A stretch of 64,000 nt of DNA from JAWKHR01 sp041394725 (GTDB lineage: Bacteria > Acidobacteriota > Vicinamibacteria > Vicinamibacterales > SCN-69-37): the NCBI GenBank assembly GCA_041394725.1, contig JAWKHR010000007.1:62001-126000 (forward strand), in the 5' to 3' direction. Shown here piece after piece: positions 8,094-16,056 of this stretch. Within the stretch, counting starts at the first letter, position 1. Every line of letters starts with the position of its first letter. The translations under genes and the position numbers were made by a program. Under the pieces are notes generated by a model that did not search any database, was not told the DNA's origin, and saw only the letters and a program-made list of their open reading frames with translations.

Positions 8094-11000
8094 TCAGAAG
8101 TCGTATCCGATCCAGAACTTGAACTTCACCTTGCGGAAGGCCGAGCTGCCGCCGTTCAGGTAGAACAGCGCGTCCTCCCAGTCCTTGTTGAACAGCGTCC
8201 GCCAGGCCCAGTCGAAGTGCATCGGGAAGCCGAGGAGGAAGCTCTGCAGGCTGACGCCGTAGGACGCGCGGGCGTCCACGAGGCGGAAGCCGCTGATTTC
8301 GACCGGATCGCCGTAGACCGGGATCGGGTTGAAGAACTCGTCGTAGTCGTACCGGATGATCGGCGAGTAGCTCGTGCTCTTCGTCGATCCGAGCGTCAGG
8401 CCCTGGTTGTTGAAGCCGGCGGCGCCGACGTTGAGGAAGAACGCGCCGCGCAGGCCGCCGAGGACGCCGACCGGCGTCAGCATGGCCTCGATCAGCGGGA
8501 ATCGCAGCTCGGCGTCGGCGAAGAAGCCCTGCTGGCCGAGGAACTCGAGGTACTCGTAGCCGCGCATCTCGGAGTTGCCGCCGAAGTACTCGAAGTCCGG
8601 GTTCCGGCCCCAGCTCTTGAAGCCCTTGAGGCGGGTGGCGAGCACGCCGTTGGCGCCGAGACGCAGGTAGTGCCTGGCGTCGACGTCGAGCGTCCGGCGC
8701 GACAGCCAGTTGTCGTTGAACCCCGGCGAGACGTCGAAGGCCACCCGCACGGTGTTGCCGGCCACCGGGCCGTAGTCGCGGAAGATCGTCGTCTCCTGGA
8801 CGAAGGTGACCCCGACCGGGAGCATGCTCCCGCGCCGGAAGGCGGTCGTGCCGTAGCGGTTCGTCTGGTACTCGTTCGCGGCCTGTTCGAGCAGGGGATC
8901 GTCGTAGCGCTCGTTCACGTGCGTGTAGCCGCCCGTCACCTCGAGCCGCTGGTAGCGGTTGAGCGGGTAGATGCCGTAGGCGGTGCCGCCGCGCGTGCTC
9001 GAGACGGCGATGGCCTGGTCGCGATCGATGAACGCGGCGTAGGACGGGTCGTACAGGTAGCCGCTCGTGCCGTAATAGAACTGGTCGGACCAGAAGCCCT
9101 GGAGCGCGTACTGGAAGCGGCCCTCGGTGTTCACGTAGGTGAACGCGGTCGTCCGGTACTGCGAGACCGACTGGGCGAAGAAGCTGATCGAGCGGTCACC
9201 CAGGACGTCGGTGAAGACCAGCTGGGTGTTGCCGAAGATGTCGCCGCCGCTCGTGACGCCGAGGCCGACCGACGGCCGGGCGGCCAGCGTCATCTTCTCG
9301 AAGCCGCCTTTCTTGTGGATGTTGTCGGGCAGCAGCGTGTGCGCGATCGGCGGCACGAACGGCGGCGGGGTCGTGCTCGCGTCGCCGAAGTCCTCGGTCT
9401 GCGCCGTCGCGACCGGCGTGTCGGTGGACATCTCGTGGATGCCGTTCCGGCCCTTGTAGTAGGACACGAACGCGACGCGCAGGCCGGCGTCCGACTTGAG
9501 CACCACCGGCGAGACGTTGCCCGTCGCCACGTCGGTCCACTGCCGCAGCTCGTTCGTCTGCAGGTCCAGCGACCAGACGTTCGGGATGTTGCCGTTGCGG
9601 GCCACGTCGTCGAGCAGCGGCTTGTTCGGGTCGGTGGCCGTGGAGGTGAAGACGATGGTGTGGTCGTCGTAGAAGTGCGCGGCCGTGTCGTCGTGCGCGC
9701 CGAAGGTCAGCTGCTTCTTCTCGCCCGTGCCGAGGGTGAGCTGCACGAGCTTGTCGTTGCCCGACAGGCGCTGCGTGTAGACCAGCGAGCGCCCGTCCGG
9801 CGCCCAGGTGGGCGCGTAGTCGGCCGCCGCGTCGTTGGTGAGGTTCGTCAGGCGTCCGGTGGCGAGCTCGACCGTGAAGATGTCGGCCACCGCCTCCTGG
9901 AGGCCCGCGAACGCCACCTGGCGGCCGTCCGGACTGAACGAGGGCGACTCCGGCGCGTCGACCTGCGTGATCTCGAGCCGCTGGTCGATCTTGCCCGTGA
10001 CGACGTCCTGGAGGATCAGCGTCTTGTACTTCTCCGTCCGCGCGAAATAGGCGACCTGGTCGCCGCGGGGCGACCACGCGATCCACGGCACGAGGTTGCC
10101 GCGCAGCCCGCCCGACGTGGCGATGTACTCGAACCCGCGGTCCTTGTCGAAGCCCTTCGTCAGGTTCGTGATGATCTGACCGTCCTTGGACGAGATCAGG
10201 ATGATGTCCAGCTCCTGGTCGTTCCGGTTGCCGACCACCGCGGCGAGCAGGTCGCCCGTCGGGGCCGGATCAATCGACACGACCGACGAGTACTTCGTGC
10301 GCTCCGGATCCGGCGCCAGGTCGCGCCCGTAGTCGGCCGGCCGCTCCTTGTCGCGGAACGGCTTGAAGCGCTCCTTCAGGTAGCGGTCGAACTGGTCGTC
10401 GAACTCCTCGGGCTTGAGCTTGAGCGCCTCCTCGTACGCGCTCTCGCCGCCGCCGATGACGCTCTTGCGCAGCGAGAAGAGGAACGCCCGCAGCCCGTCC
10501 TTGCCCCAGCGCGACTCGATGAACTCGAACGTCGCGTGCCCGAGCGAGTAGGGGAGCCGGCCCGACAGCGGCTCGGACTCGAACCGGCTCATCCGCGGCA
10601 CGCTGTCGGTCAGCGCCGCGTCGCGCACCTGCATCAGGTCGAGGACGTTCCAGTACTCGGCCATGTAGTTGGCCAGCCCCTCGTCCACCCAGAGCGGCAG
10701 GCCGCTCGCCATCAGGCCGCGCGGGATGATGTCGAACTCGAAGACGTGCGTCAGCTCGTGCGTGATCAGCCGGTACAGCTGGTCCGGCGGCTCGTCGATC
10801 GGCAGGACCATCCGGTTGCGTTCTGGCTCGGCGAACGCGAGCACCCCCTCCGGCAGCTCGCCGCCCGAGATGTTCTGCGTCTGGAACTCGCTCTGCGTCT
10901 TGTAGAGGATGAGCGGGACCCGCTGCGAGAGGTCGTGCTTCAGGTCCGCGCTGATCTTCTGGTACGCGCTCTCCGCGTACGAGGCCATCCGCTCGAGGTG

Positions 11001-11207
11001 CGGCTCGAGCTCGGGGTAGTAGTAGATGTCGAAGTGATCCGTCTGGTAGATGTACCACTCGAACTTGTCCCGGCGGACCCGGTTCTTGCCGTAGTAGGGC
11101 ACGAAGGCGGTCTGGGCGACCGCCGGCACGGCCAGCAGCAGGTCGGCCCCCGCGACGACCGCCAGTCCGACGAGCATGGTGCACAAGCGCAAACAGCGCG
11201 ACCGCAT
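8094..11207 (-). CDS. Gluzincin-like peptidase / TolB propeller / outer-membrane barrel fusion protein
   Basis: A 1037-residue envelope protein. A signal peptide (1-32) is followed by a peptidase-MA-like domain with the zinc motif His150-Glu-Leu-Thr-His154 and a downstream Glu176 in WVDEGLANY. Residues about 260-620 are WD40-like/TolB propeller blades (SFSPDGRQVAF, PTWAPDGRSLVY). The last 350 or so residues look like a surface-antigen (BamA/TamA-like) barrel ending in GYDF. Anchoring in the outer membrane with a periplasmic or surface peptidase and propeller is inferred. A paralogue with the same order lies at 37836-40940. Its promoter would lie in the 260-base divergent gap shared with the TlpA-like gene. 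Confidence 0.85.
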   Translation of the reverse strand: MRSRCLRLCTMLVGLAVVAGADLLLAVPAVAQTAFVPYYGKNRVRRDKFEWYIYQTDHFDIYYYPELEPHLERMASYAESAYQKISADLKHDLSQRVPLILYKTQSEFQTQNISGGELPEGVLAFAEPERNRMVLPIDEPPDQLYRLITHELTHVFEFDIIPRGLMASGLPLWVDEGLANYMAEYWNVLDLMQVRDAALTDSVPRMSRFESEPLSGRLPYSLGHATFEFIESRWGKDGLRAFLFSLRKSVIGGGESAYEEALKLKPEEFDDQFDRYLKERFKPFRDKERPADYGRDLAPDPERTKYSSVVSIDPAPTGDLLAAVVGNRNDQELDIILISSKDGQIITNLTKGFDKDRGFEYIATSGGLRGNLVPWIAWSPRGDQVAYFARTEKYKTLILQDVVTGKIDQRLEITQVDAPESPSFSPDGRQVAFAGLQEAVADIFTVELATGRLTNLTNDAAADYAPTWAPDGRSLVYTQRLSGNDKLVQLTLGTGEKKQLTFGAHDDTAAHFYDDHTIVFTSTATDPNKPLLDDVARNGNIPNVWSLDLQTNELRQWTDVATGNVSPVVLKSDAGLRVAFVSYYKGRNGIHEMSTDTPVATAQTEDFGDASTTPPPFVPPIAHTLLPDNIHKKGGFEKMTLAARPSVGLGVTSGGDIFGNTQLVFTDVLGDRSISFFAQSVSQYRTTAFTYVNTEGRFQYALQGFWSDQFYYGTSGYLYDPSYAAFIDRDQAIAVSSTRGGTAYGIYPLNRYQRLEVTGGYTHVNERYDDPLLEQAANEYQTNRYGTTAFRRGSMLPVGVTFVQETTIFRDYGPVAGNTVRVAFDVSPGFNDNWLSRRTLDVDARHYLRLGANGVLATRLKGFKSWGRNPDFEYFGGNSEMRGYEYLEFLGQQGFFADAELRFPLIEAMLTPVGVLGGLRGAFFLNVGAAGFNNQGLTLGSTKSTSYSPIIRYDYDEFFNPIPVYGDPVEISGFRLVDARASYGVSLQSFLLGFPMHFDWAWRTLFNKDWEDALFYLNGGSSAFRKVKFKFWIGYDF

Positions 11208-11380
11208 AGCCTCACCTCAACTGCGGAACTCGAGCGTGTAATACGGGCGGAGTGACGATCAAATCTTAGCACCTGGGACGCCGGGGGCCGGTGGCCGTCC
11301 CGGCGCAGAGCACAGCAAACCGCGTGCCTCCGCGTGACCACGATGGGACGCGGTTCCACCGGTCCAGGCCGGTGCCGCGC

Positions 11381-11415
11381 GTCCCCCGCCGGGGACGGGT
11401 GTCCCCGCAGGGGAC
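11381..11415. repeat. Two tandem GTCCCC/GGGGAC palindromes
   Basis: GTCCCC and GGGGAC form perfect inverted repeats at 11381-11396 (four-base loop) and 11401-11415 (three-base loop). A further lone GGGGAC stands at 11423-11428. The pair lies in the gap between the divergent surface-protein and TlpA-like genes, 50-90 bases upstream of the latter. It could be an operator or an intergenic repeat; nothing in the sequence decides this. Confidence 0.5.
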
Positions 11416-11467
11416 CCGAACCGGGGACGGCACGACGGGGAGCCGAGAGTGTAGTAGTCTGGGGAGC

Positions 11468-12004
11468 ATGCACGCCGCGCTCGCTCGCCTGTGGACGTCA
11501 CGGTGGCTCCGCGCCGCGGCCGTCGCCGCCGCCGTCGCCGCCTGGCCCGCCTGTGCCGCGCAGAGCCACGCGCCGGAAGCCGACAAGGCAGTCGCCAACT
11601 TCGACTTCACCCTGAAGGACATGCACGGCAACGACGTGCGCCTGGCCGACTACAAGGGCCGGCCGCTCATCATCAACTTCTGGGCGACCTGGTGCGGCCC
11701 CTGCAAGCACGAGATTCCGGCGTTCGTCGAGCTGGTCGAAAAGTACAAGGACAAGAAGTTCACCGTGCTCGGCGTCTCCGTGGACGACCCGCCCGAGGAC
11801 CTGCTGCCCTTCGCCAAGGAATTCAACATCAACTACCCGATCCTCGTCGGCCTCGGCCAGTACGAGATGCAGGAAGCCTACGAGGCGGGGTTCTTCGTCC
11901 CCACCTCCTGGTTCATCCGCCCCGACGGGTCGGTCTACCTGAAACACGACGGGACGCAGACGAAAGAATGGTTCGAAGAGCAGGTCAAGGCGATCCTGGA
12001 ATGA
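11468..12004 (+). CDS. TlpA/ResA-like thioredoxin-fold protein
   Basis: A 178-residue exported thiol-disulfide oxidoreductase. After an N-terminal hydrophobic segment (about 13-30) comes a thioredoxin/AhpC-TSA fold with the redox motif WCGPC at 75-79 (NFWATWCGPCKHEIP) and the cis-Pro region FFVPTSWFI. Such proteins reduce periplasmic disulfides, for example in cytochrome c maturation. The chosen ATG sits directly before the signal segment; the open frame upstream has no homologous content. The stop overlaps the start of the 70-residue gene by four bases. Confidence 0.9.
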   Translation: MHAALARLWTSRWLRAAAVAAAVAAWPACAAQSHAPEADKAVANFDFTLKDMHGNDVRLADYKGRPLIINFWATWCGPCKHEIPAFVELVEKYKDKKFTVLGVSVDDPPEDLLPFAKEFNINYPILVGLGQYEMQEAYEAGFFVPTSWFIRPDGSVYLKHDGTQTKEWFEEQVKAILE

Positions 12005-12213
12005 CGGTCCGCGCGCATCTCGCCTGCGGCTGTGAGCTCGCGTTCCGCGAAGGCGTGGCCGGGAGCCCGGTCACCGTCGTCGTGGCGCGCAAGTCCGAGC
12101 GGTGCGCCACCGCGATCCACGTCGGCGGCCTGCCCGTCTTCGACCACCGCGAGGCACTCCGGCCGTCGACCCGGCCCCTGCCGCCCGTCCAGCCCGACTT
12201 CGAAGAAGGCTAG
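12001..12213 (+). CDS. Small conserved-looking protein coupled to TlpA-like gene
   Basis: A 70-residue protein whose ATG overlaps the TlpA-like stop in an ATGA junction, which argues for a real, co-translated gene. It contains three cysteines (HLACGCEL and SERCATAIH) and a short beta-rich core (PVTVVVARKSERC), but I recognise no family. The cysteine spacing does not make a clear metal site. It ends inside a four-base overlap with the convergent DUF1254 gene. Confidence 0.6.
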   Translation: MTVRAHLACGCELAFREGVAGSPVTVVVARKSERCATAIHVGGLPVFDHREALRPSTRPLPPVQPDFEEG

Positions 12214-12821
12214 GACCCTGCGACGCCCCCGGCCGCGCCAGGCGCCCGGGGCGTGAGCGCGACGACCCGGATCTGACTCGCCAGCGCGTGGGCGGCCGGG
12301 AGATCGTCGTCGCCGGTCACCAGCGTGCGGCCGATCACCAGAACGGCATGGCTCGGCGACGCGATCCGCGTCATCCCGTTCGGCACGGCCTCCGTCCAGC
12401 CAGGTCCGGTCACCAGGAAGTTGCCGGCGTGCGTGCCCGTGGCGCGCGTGCCGACGTAGCCGAACACGATGTTGTCCGGCGCCGTGAACGGCACGGCGTA
12501 GTAGCGACCCGCCATGTCGGGGACCTGCAGGACCTGTGGGCCGAGCCTGAGGTCCAGTGTCCCTGCCGTCAGAGCGTGTCGTGATTGACGCCCGTCGTCG
12601 CCAGCCTCGTGGCCGATGCGGGCGGGTGGAGGGATCCGCGAAGATCGCCAGGGGTGCGGTGGCGAGCGTGTTGATCGGGATGGGACCGTCGAAGCCCTGG
12701 TGCGGATCGCCCGCGCGTAGACCTTCAGCAGGAGCCTCGGCCACGAACGGATGACGAGGAACCACGCCACGATCGCGACGGTCCAGAAGACGATCAGGTG
12801 GTCGTACCCCGCGTCAGGCAT
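12210..12821 (-). pseudogene. DUF1254 domain protein, frameshifted
   Basis: The C-terminal half is a clear DUF1254 domain (GPQVLQVPDMAGRYYAVPF, TGTHAGNFLVTGPGW, VIGRTLVTGDDDLPAAHAL). The N-terminus has a single membrane segment (DHLIVFWTVAIVAWFLVI). Between them the family text moves to another frame around 12640-12720, where GFDGPIPINTLATAPLAI is read, and returns near 12600. At least two indels therefore interrupt it. In other genomes short membrane-anchored DUF1254 and DUF1214 genes are neighbours, as here (overlap 12814-12821). Function is unknown. The frameshifts may be sequence errors because the conserved residues are well preserved. Confidence 0.6.
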
Positions 12822-13480
12822 CGCGTCCGACCCGGACGACGGGCGGCACCGTGTAGGTGCCGTCGAGGATGGCCGCGCCGGGCAGGTGCCCGCAGCCAGA
12901 GCCTGAACCGGCCTGACGGCGCGGGCAGCCAGTTGGCCTCATGCCCTGGCGGGGCCGTGTGCCGCAGGTAGACGTCCACTGAGCCGTCCGCGTTGGCCAG
13001 GAGGCCCGAGCGGTCGCCGACGACGGCTGCGAGATCGGGTTCGCCACGAAGCGTTCGGTGGCGTCGGCCATCGTCAGCGACCAGAACGCGCCGCTGGGCG
13101 GAAGGCCTCCCGGCGGGAAGTGCATGACGTAGTCGTGCGCTCCGGAGAAGCGGCTGGCCCGCGCCGTCCACGCTTCGTCCTCCAGTATGGCTTCCTGCGG
13201 CAGTTGATCGGGCCGGGAAGATGCGGGCGTGCGCGGCCCGCGTGAACAAGCCGTGTCCGGCAGGCCGCATCCGAACGCCGTGACCCATCCGTTGACTCTC
13301 ACCATCGTGACCCGCGCGAGGATCTCGACCGTGACGATGGCCAGGCAAGCCGACGAAGAAGCCCTGGATGATGGCATGGCGCACGGTGAGCGTCTCTGGA
13401 GAGGCGACCCGGGCGATGACGACGTACCCGCAGACGAGGCCGACGAGCGTCACGTAGGCCGCGTAGGCCCTGTCGCTCAT
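12814..13480 (-). pseudogene. DUF1214 domain protein, frameshifted
   Basis: The start (MSDRAYAAYVTLVGLVCGYV) encodes an N-terminal membrane segment and overlaps the ribbon-helix-helix stop by four bases. DUF1214 motifs then appear in alternating frames. YVMHFPPGGLPPSGAFWSLTM with VANPI is read in one, DRSGLLANADGSVDVYL with ANWLPAPSGRF in another, and AAILDGTYTVPP back in the first. I count at least three shifts (near 13340, 13050 and 12890). DUF1214 proteins are of unknown function, often described as envelope-associated. Conserved motifs across the breaks suggest recent damage or sequencing indels. Confidence 0.6.
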
Positions 13481-13701
13481 CGCGTGCCTCGCGATCCGGG
13501 GCCGCCGCCGGATCGGCGCGCGGCCCCGTGGCGCCGGAGCCGGGCGTTCTGCGGGTGCGCCCGTCCCGACTCCGCCAGGGCGCGTCGCAGCAGATACTCG
13601 ATCTGGCCGTTGAGGCTGCGCAGGTCGTCGTTCGCCCAGCGCTGCACCGCGTCGAGGACGTCGCGATCGATTCGCAGGAGAAACGCCTTCCGTTCGGCCA
13701 T
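13477..13701 (-). CDS. Arc-like ribbon-helix-helix DNA-binding protein
   Basis: A 74-residue protein. Residues 3-46 form an Arc-type ribbon-helix-helix: the strand KAFLLRID, helix 1 RDVLDAVQRWANDDL and helix 2 SLNGQIEYLLRRALAES. The tail is basic and Arg/Gly-rich. Such proteins bind palindromic operators as dimers of dimers. It lies 48 bases after the SPFH gene, a pairing I know from other genomes, and overlaps the next gene by four bases. The strong palindrome over the SPFH promoter is its likely operator. An antitoxin role is possible, but no toxin is adjacent. Confidence 0.85.
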   Translation of the reverse strand: MAERKAFLLRIDRDVLDAVQRWANDDLRSLNGQIEYLLRRALAESGRAHPQNARLRRHGAARRSGGGPGSRGTR

Positions 13702-13749
13702 GGATGCATCCCCGGCGCCGGCGGCCTGCCGCCGGCGCCGGGACCGGGC

Positions 13750-14625
13750 TTACTGGTAAATCGTGCCCGTGTTGACGACCGGCTGCGTGCTGCGATCGCC
13801 GCAGAGCACCACGAGCAGGTTGCTCACCATCGCGGCCTTGCGCTCGTTGTCGAGTTCGACCACCGCGCGCTCGGAGAGCAGTTCGAGCGCCATCTCCACC
13901 ATGCCGACCGCGCCCTCGACGATGCGCTGGCGCGCGGCGATGATCGCGCCGGCCTGCTGCCGCTGCAGCATTGCCGAGGCGATTTCCGGCGCGTACGCCA
14001 GGTGGTTGATTCGCGCCTCGAGGACCTCGACGCCGGCCTTGGCCAGCCGGTCCTGGACCTCCGCCTTCAGCTGCTCGGCGATCTCGGGCGTGTTGCCCCG
14101 CAGCGACTTCTGCTCGTCGTCGTGACCGTCATAGGGGTACTGGGTCGCGAGGTTGCGGATGGCCGCCTCGCTCTGGACCTTCACATAGTGGACGTAGTCG
14201 TCCACCTCGAAGGAGGCCTCCGCGGTCTCGACGACCCGCCAGACGATGACGGCCGCGATCTCGATCGGGTTGCCGTCGTGGTCGTTGACCTTGATCTGGC
14301 TGCTCTCGAAGTTCCGCACGCGCTGCGAGATCCGCTTCTTGCTGAGCAGCGGGTTCGCCCAGTGGAAGCCGTCGGTCTTCACGCTGCCGGCGTACTTGCC
14401 GAACAGCTGCAGCACCTTGGCCTCGTTCGGGTTCACCACGAAGAACCCGGCCATCAGGAAGATCAGCAGCGACAGCAGGACGATCAACCCGATGAGCGCC
14501 ACGGGTTCGGGCCGCCCCGTGCGAACCTCCGCAACGAAGCCCCAGACGGTGCCGCCCAGCGCGAGCAGCAACACCGGGAGCATCAGCCAGCCGGAAAAGG
14601 TGTGACGGATCCGTTCGCGAATCAT
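13750..14625 (-). CDS. SPFH/band-7 domain membrane protein
   Basis: A 291-residue protein with two N-terminal membrane segments (about 12-31 and 43-65). An SPFH/stomatin domain follows from about residue 65 to 230 (FFVVNPNEAKVLQLFGKYAG, NPIEIAAVIVWRV, AEVQDRLAKAGVEVLEARI) with the Ala/Glu-rich coiled coil typical of the family. SPFH proteins oligomerise on the inner membrane and scaffold microdomains or proteases. A ribosome binding site (AGGAGG on the minus strand, 14631-14636) is five bases from the ATG. It is the first gene of the SPFH, Arc, DUF1214 and DUF1254 operon. Confidence 0.92.
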   Translation of the reverse strand: MIRERIRHTFSGWLMLPVLLLALGGTVWGFVAEVRTGRPEPVALIGLIVLLSLLIFLMAGFFVVNPNEAKVLQLFGKYAGSVKTDGFHWANPLLSKKRISQRVRNFESSQIKVNDHDGNPIEIAAVIVWRVVETAEASFEVDDYVHYVKVQSEAAIRNLATQYPYDGHDDEQKSLRGNTPEIAEQLKAEVQDRLAKAGVEVLEARINHLAYAPEIASAMLQRQQAGAIIAARQRIVEGAVGMVEMALELLSERAVVELDNERKAAMVSNLLVVLCGDRSTQPVVNTGTIYQ

Positions 14626-14656
14626 GGCGCCCTCCTGAGACGGCCAGTCTTGATGT

Positions 14657-14695
14657 GCTTTCGAAATGATATCATTATGAAAGCTCGCCGGTCAA
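14657..14695 (-). promoter_or_regulatory. Promoter with overlapping 28-bp palindromic operator
   Basis: On the minus strand TTGACC (14690-14695) and TATCAT (14666-14671) form a sigma-70-like promoter with an 18-base spacer. A 28-bp palindrome (14657-14684) covers the -10 and most of the spacer. Its arms GCTTTC and GAAAGC flank the perfect core AATGATATCATT, with two mismatched base pairs between. Binding there would block transcription, so autorepression by the Arc-like protein of the same operon is the simplest reading. The palindrome is directly visible; the binder is inferred. Confidence 0.7.
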
Positions 14696-14790
14696 GAACG
14701 GCGCTTCGCGCGAGAAACTTCGAACTTGGAAGTTCGAACTTCGAATCCAGGTGCCGGGCCACCTGGCGGGGCCCGGGACGGTCTTTCAAT

Positions 14791-14851
14791 GGACCTTGGA
14801 GAACCTTGGGACCCTCAGGACCCTGGGACCCCGGGACCCTCAGGACCCTCT
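14791..14851. repeat. GGACCCT-type short tandem repeats
   Basis: About six imperfect copies of GGACCCT, or variants such as GGACCTT and GAACCTT, are spaced every 9-12 bases. They run up to the stop codon of the EEP-family gene at 14850. No coding or known element is visible here. Confidence 0.6.
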
Positions 14852-15599
14852 AGAAGTGCACCCTGAGGTCCGCGACGAGCGGCAGGTGATCCGAGGCGAC
14901 CAGCGACAGGCGGGTGCGGGCGAGCTCGACGTGTCGGACCTCGACGTCGCCGGCGTAGTAGATGTGGTCCAGGTGGAAGACGGGGAAGAAGCCGGGATAG
15001 GTGCGGCGCCGGCCGAGGAAGGGCAGCAGGTCCACGCTCTGCAGCCGCTGCGCCAGCACGTCGGCGACCAGGCCCCGGCCCCACTCGTTGAAATCGCCGA
15101 GGATGATCTTCGGGTCGCGCAGGCGCGGGCCGTCCACCCAGTTGGCGAGGCGCGGCGCCTGGTACCGGCGCTCGAGCAGCGCGGTGCCGAGGTGCGCGTT
15201 GTAGACCTGCAGCAGGCGGCCGTGGCCGAGGTCCACCGCCACGCGCTGGGCCCCGCGCGCCTCGCAGGTCTTCCACGACAGGTCGAGCTGGGAATGGTCC
15301 CGGATGGGGAACCGGCTCAGGACGACGTTCCCGAACTGGTGCCGCCGGAGCTCGCGGGTGGGCGCCATGACCCAGCCCATGCCGAGGAGCGCGCCGATCT
15401 GCTCGGCGTGGCCCTGGCCGGTCAGCCCCGGCCCGATGACTTCCTGGAGCGCGACGACGTCCGGCTCGATCGCCGACAGCACGCCGGCGGCGCGTTCGGG
15501 CCGGGTCCGCCGGTCCATGCCCCGGCAGCGGTGGATGTTGTAGGTGACCACGCGAAGGTCCACCCACTCACGGCTCTGGCGGGAGGAAGCGTCGGTCAC
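14850..15599 (-). CDS. Endonuclease/exonuclease/phosphatase (EEP) family protein
   Basis: A 249-residue metal-dependent phosphohydrolase with the full EEP catalytic set: TYNIHRC near the N-terminus, LQEV, YNAHLG, GDFNEW, LDHIYY and the final SDHLPLV. The substrate cannot be deduced. Relatives include nucleases, inositol or lipid phosphatases and sphingomyelinase-like enzymes, and many bacterial members next to metabolic genes are uncharacterised. No signal peptide is visible, so it is probably cytoplasmic. It diverges from the small coiled-coil gene, with a 135-base shared promoter gap. Confidence 0.9.
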   Translation of the reverse strand: MTDASSRQSREWVDLRVVTYNIHRCRGMDRRTRPERAAGVLSAIEPDVVALQEVIGPGLTGQGHAEQIGALLGMGWVMAPTRELRRHQFGNVVLSRFPIRDHSQLDLSWKTCEARGAQRVAVDLGHGRLLQVYNAHLGTALLERRYQAPRLANWVDGPRLRDPKIILGDFNEWGRGLVADVLAQRLQSVDLLPFLGRRRTYPGFFPVFHLDHIYYAGDVEVRHVELARTRLSLVASDHLPLVADLRVHF

Positions 15600-15734
15600 G
15601 GGCGCTCGACGTGCCGGGGACGTCCGGCGGCGGGCGGCGATCCGGTCGGCCGGTGTCGGGCCGCGAACATGCCACTATCATAGGACCAGCCGGGCCGCCG
15701 GCCCGCATCGTCAGGCTTCGTGACGGGAGATGGT

Positions 15735-16037
15735 ATGGGTGCCCTCAAGACGGAATTCGAGCTGACCTGCCCCTGCTGCCAGGCCACGCTGGTCGTCGAC
15801 GCCGGCCTCAAGCGCGTCGTCCGGCACGTCGAGCCGGTCCGGGGCGATCGTCCCGAACTCGACGATGCCCACCGGATCCTCGAGGCGCAGAAGGCGCGGC
15901 GAGACGCGCTGTTCGCCGAGTCGGTCGAGTCGGAGAAGAGCCGCGGCGATGCGCTCTCGCGCCGCTTCGAGGAAGCGCTCAAGCAGGCACGCGAGGAACC
16001 CGTCACGAAGCCCTCGCGCGACTTCGACCTCGACTGA
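15735..16037 (+). CDS. Small CxxC and coiled-coil protein of unknown function
   Basis: A 100-residue protein starting with a short beta segment and a single Cys-Pro-Cys-Cys group (FELTCPCCQATLVV). It continues into a charged, helical region of about 60 residues likely to form a coiled coil (AHRILEAQKARRDALFAESV). A half zinc ribbon that dimerises to bind metal is possible. I chose the ATG at 15735, preceded by GGGAGA, over the in-frame GTG at 15720. A possible -10 (TATCAT, 15676-15681) lies upstream. Family not recognised. Confidence 0.7.
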   Translation: MGALKTEFELTCPCCQATLVVDAGLKRVVRHVEPVRGDRPELDDAHRILEAQKARRDALFAESVESEKSRGDALSRRFEEALKQAREEPVTKPSRDFDLD

Positions 16038-16056
16038 GTCCGGCGCCAGGCACCGG

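Noticed and set aside
7836..11255. A plus-strand open frame of over 1100 codons opposite the surface-protein gene
   Set aside because: It is antisense to a protein with clear signal peptide, HExxH, propeller and barrel motifs. Its translation is Arg/Val/Glu-rich low-complexity text, as usual for shadow frames in GC-rich DNA.
13477..13701. Toxin-antitoxin module
   Set aside because: The ribbon-helix-helix protein could be an antitoxin, but no toxin-like gene is adjacent. Its linkage to the SPFH gene and the promoter palindrome fits a simple autorepressor better.
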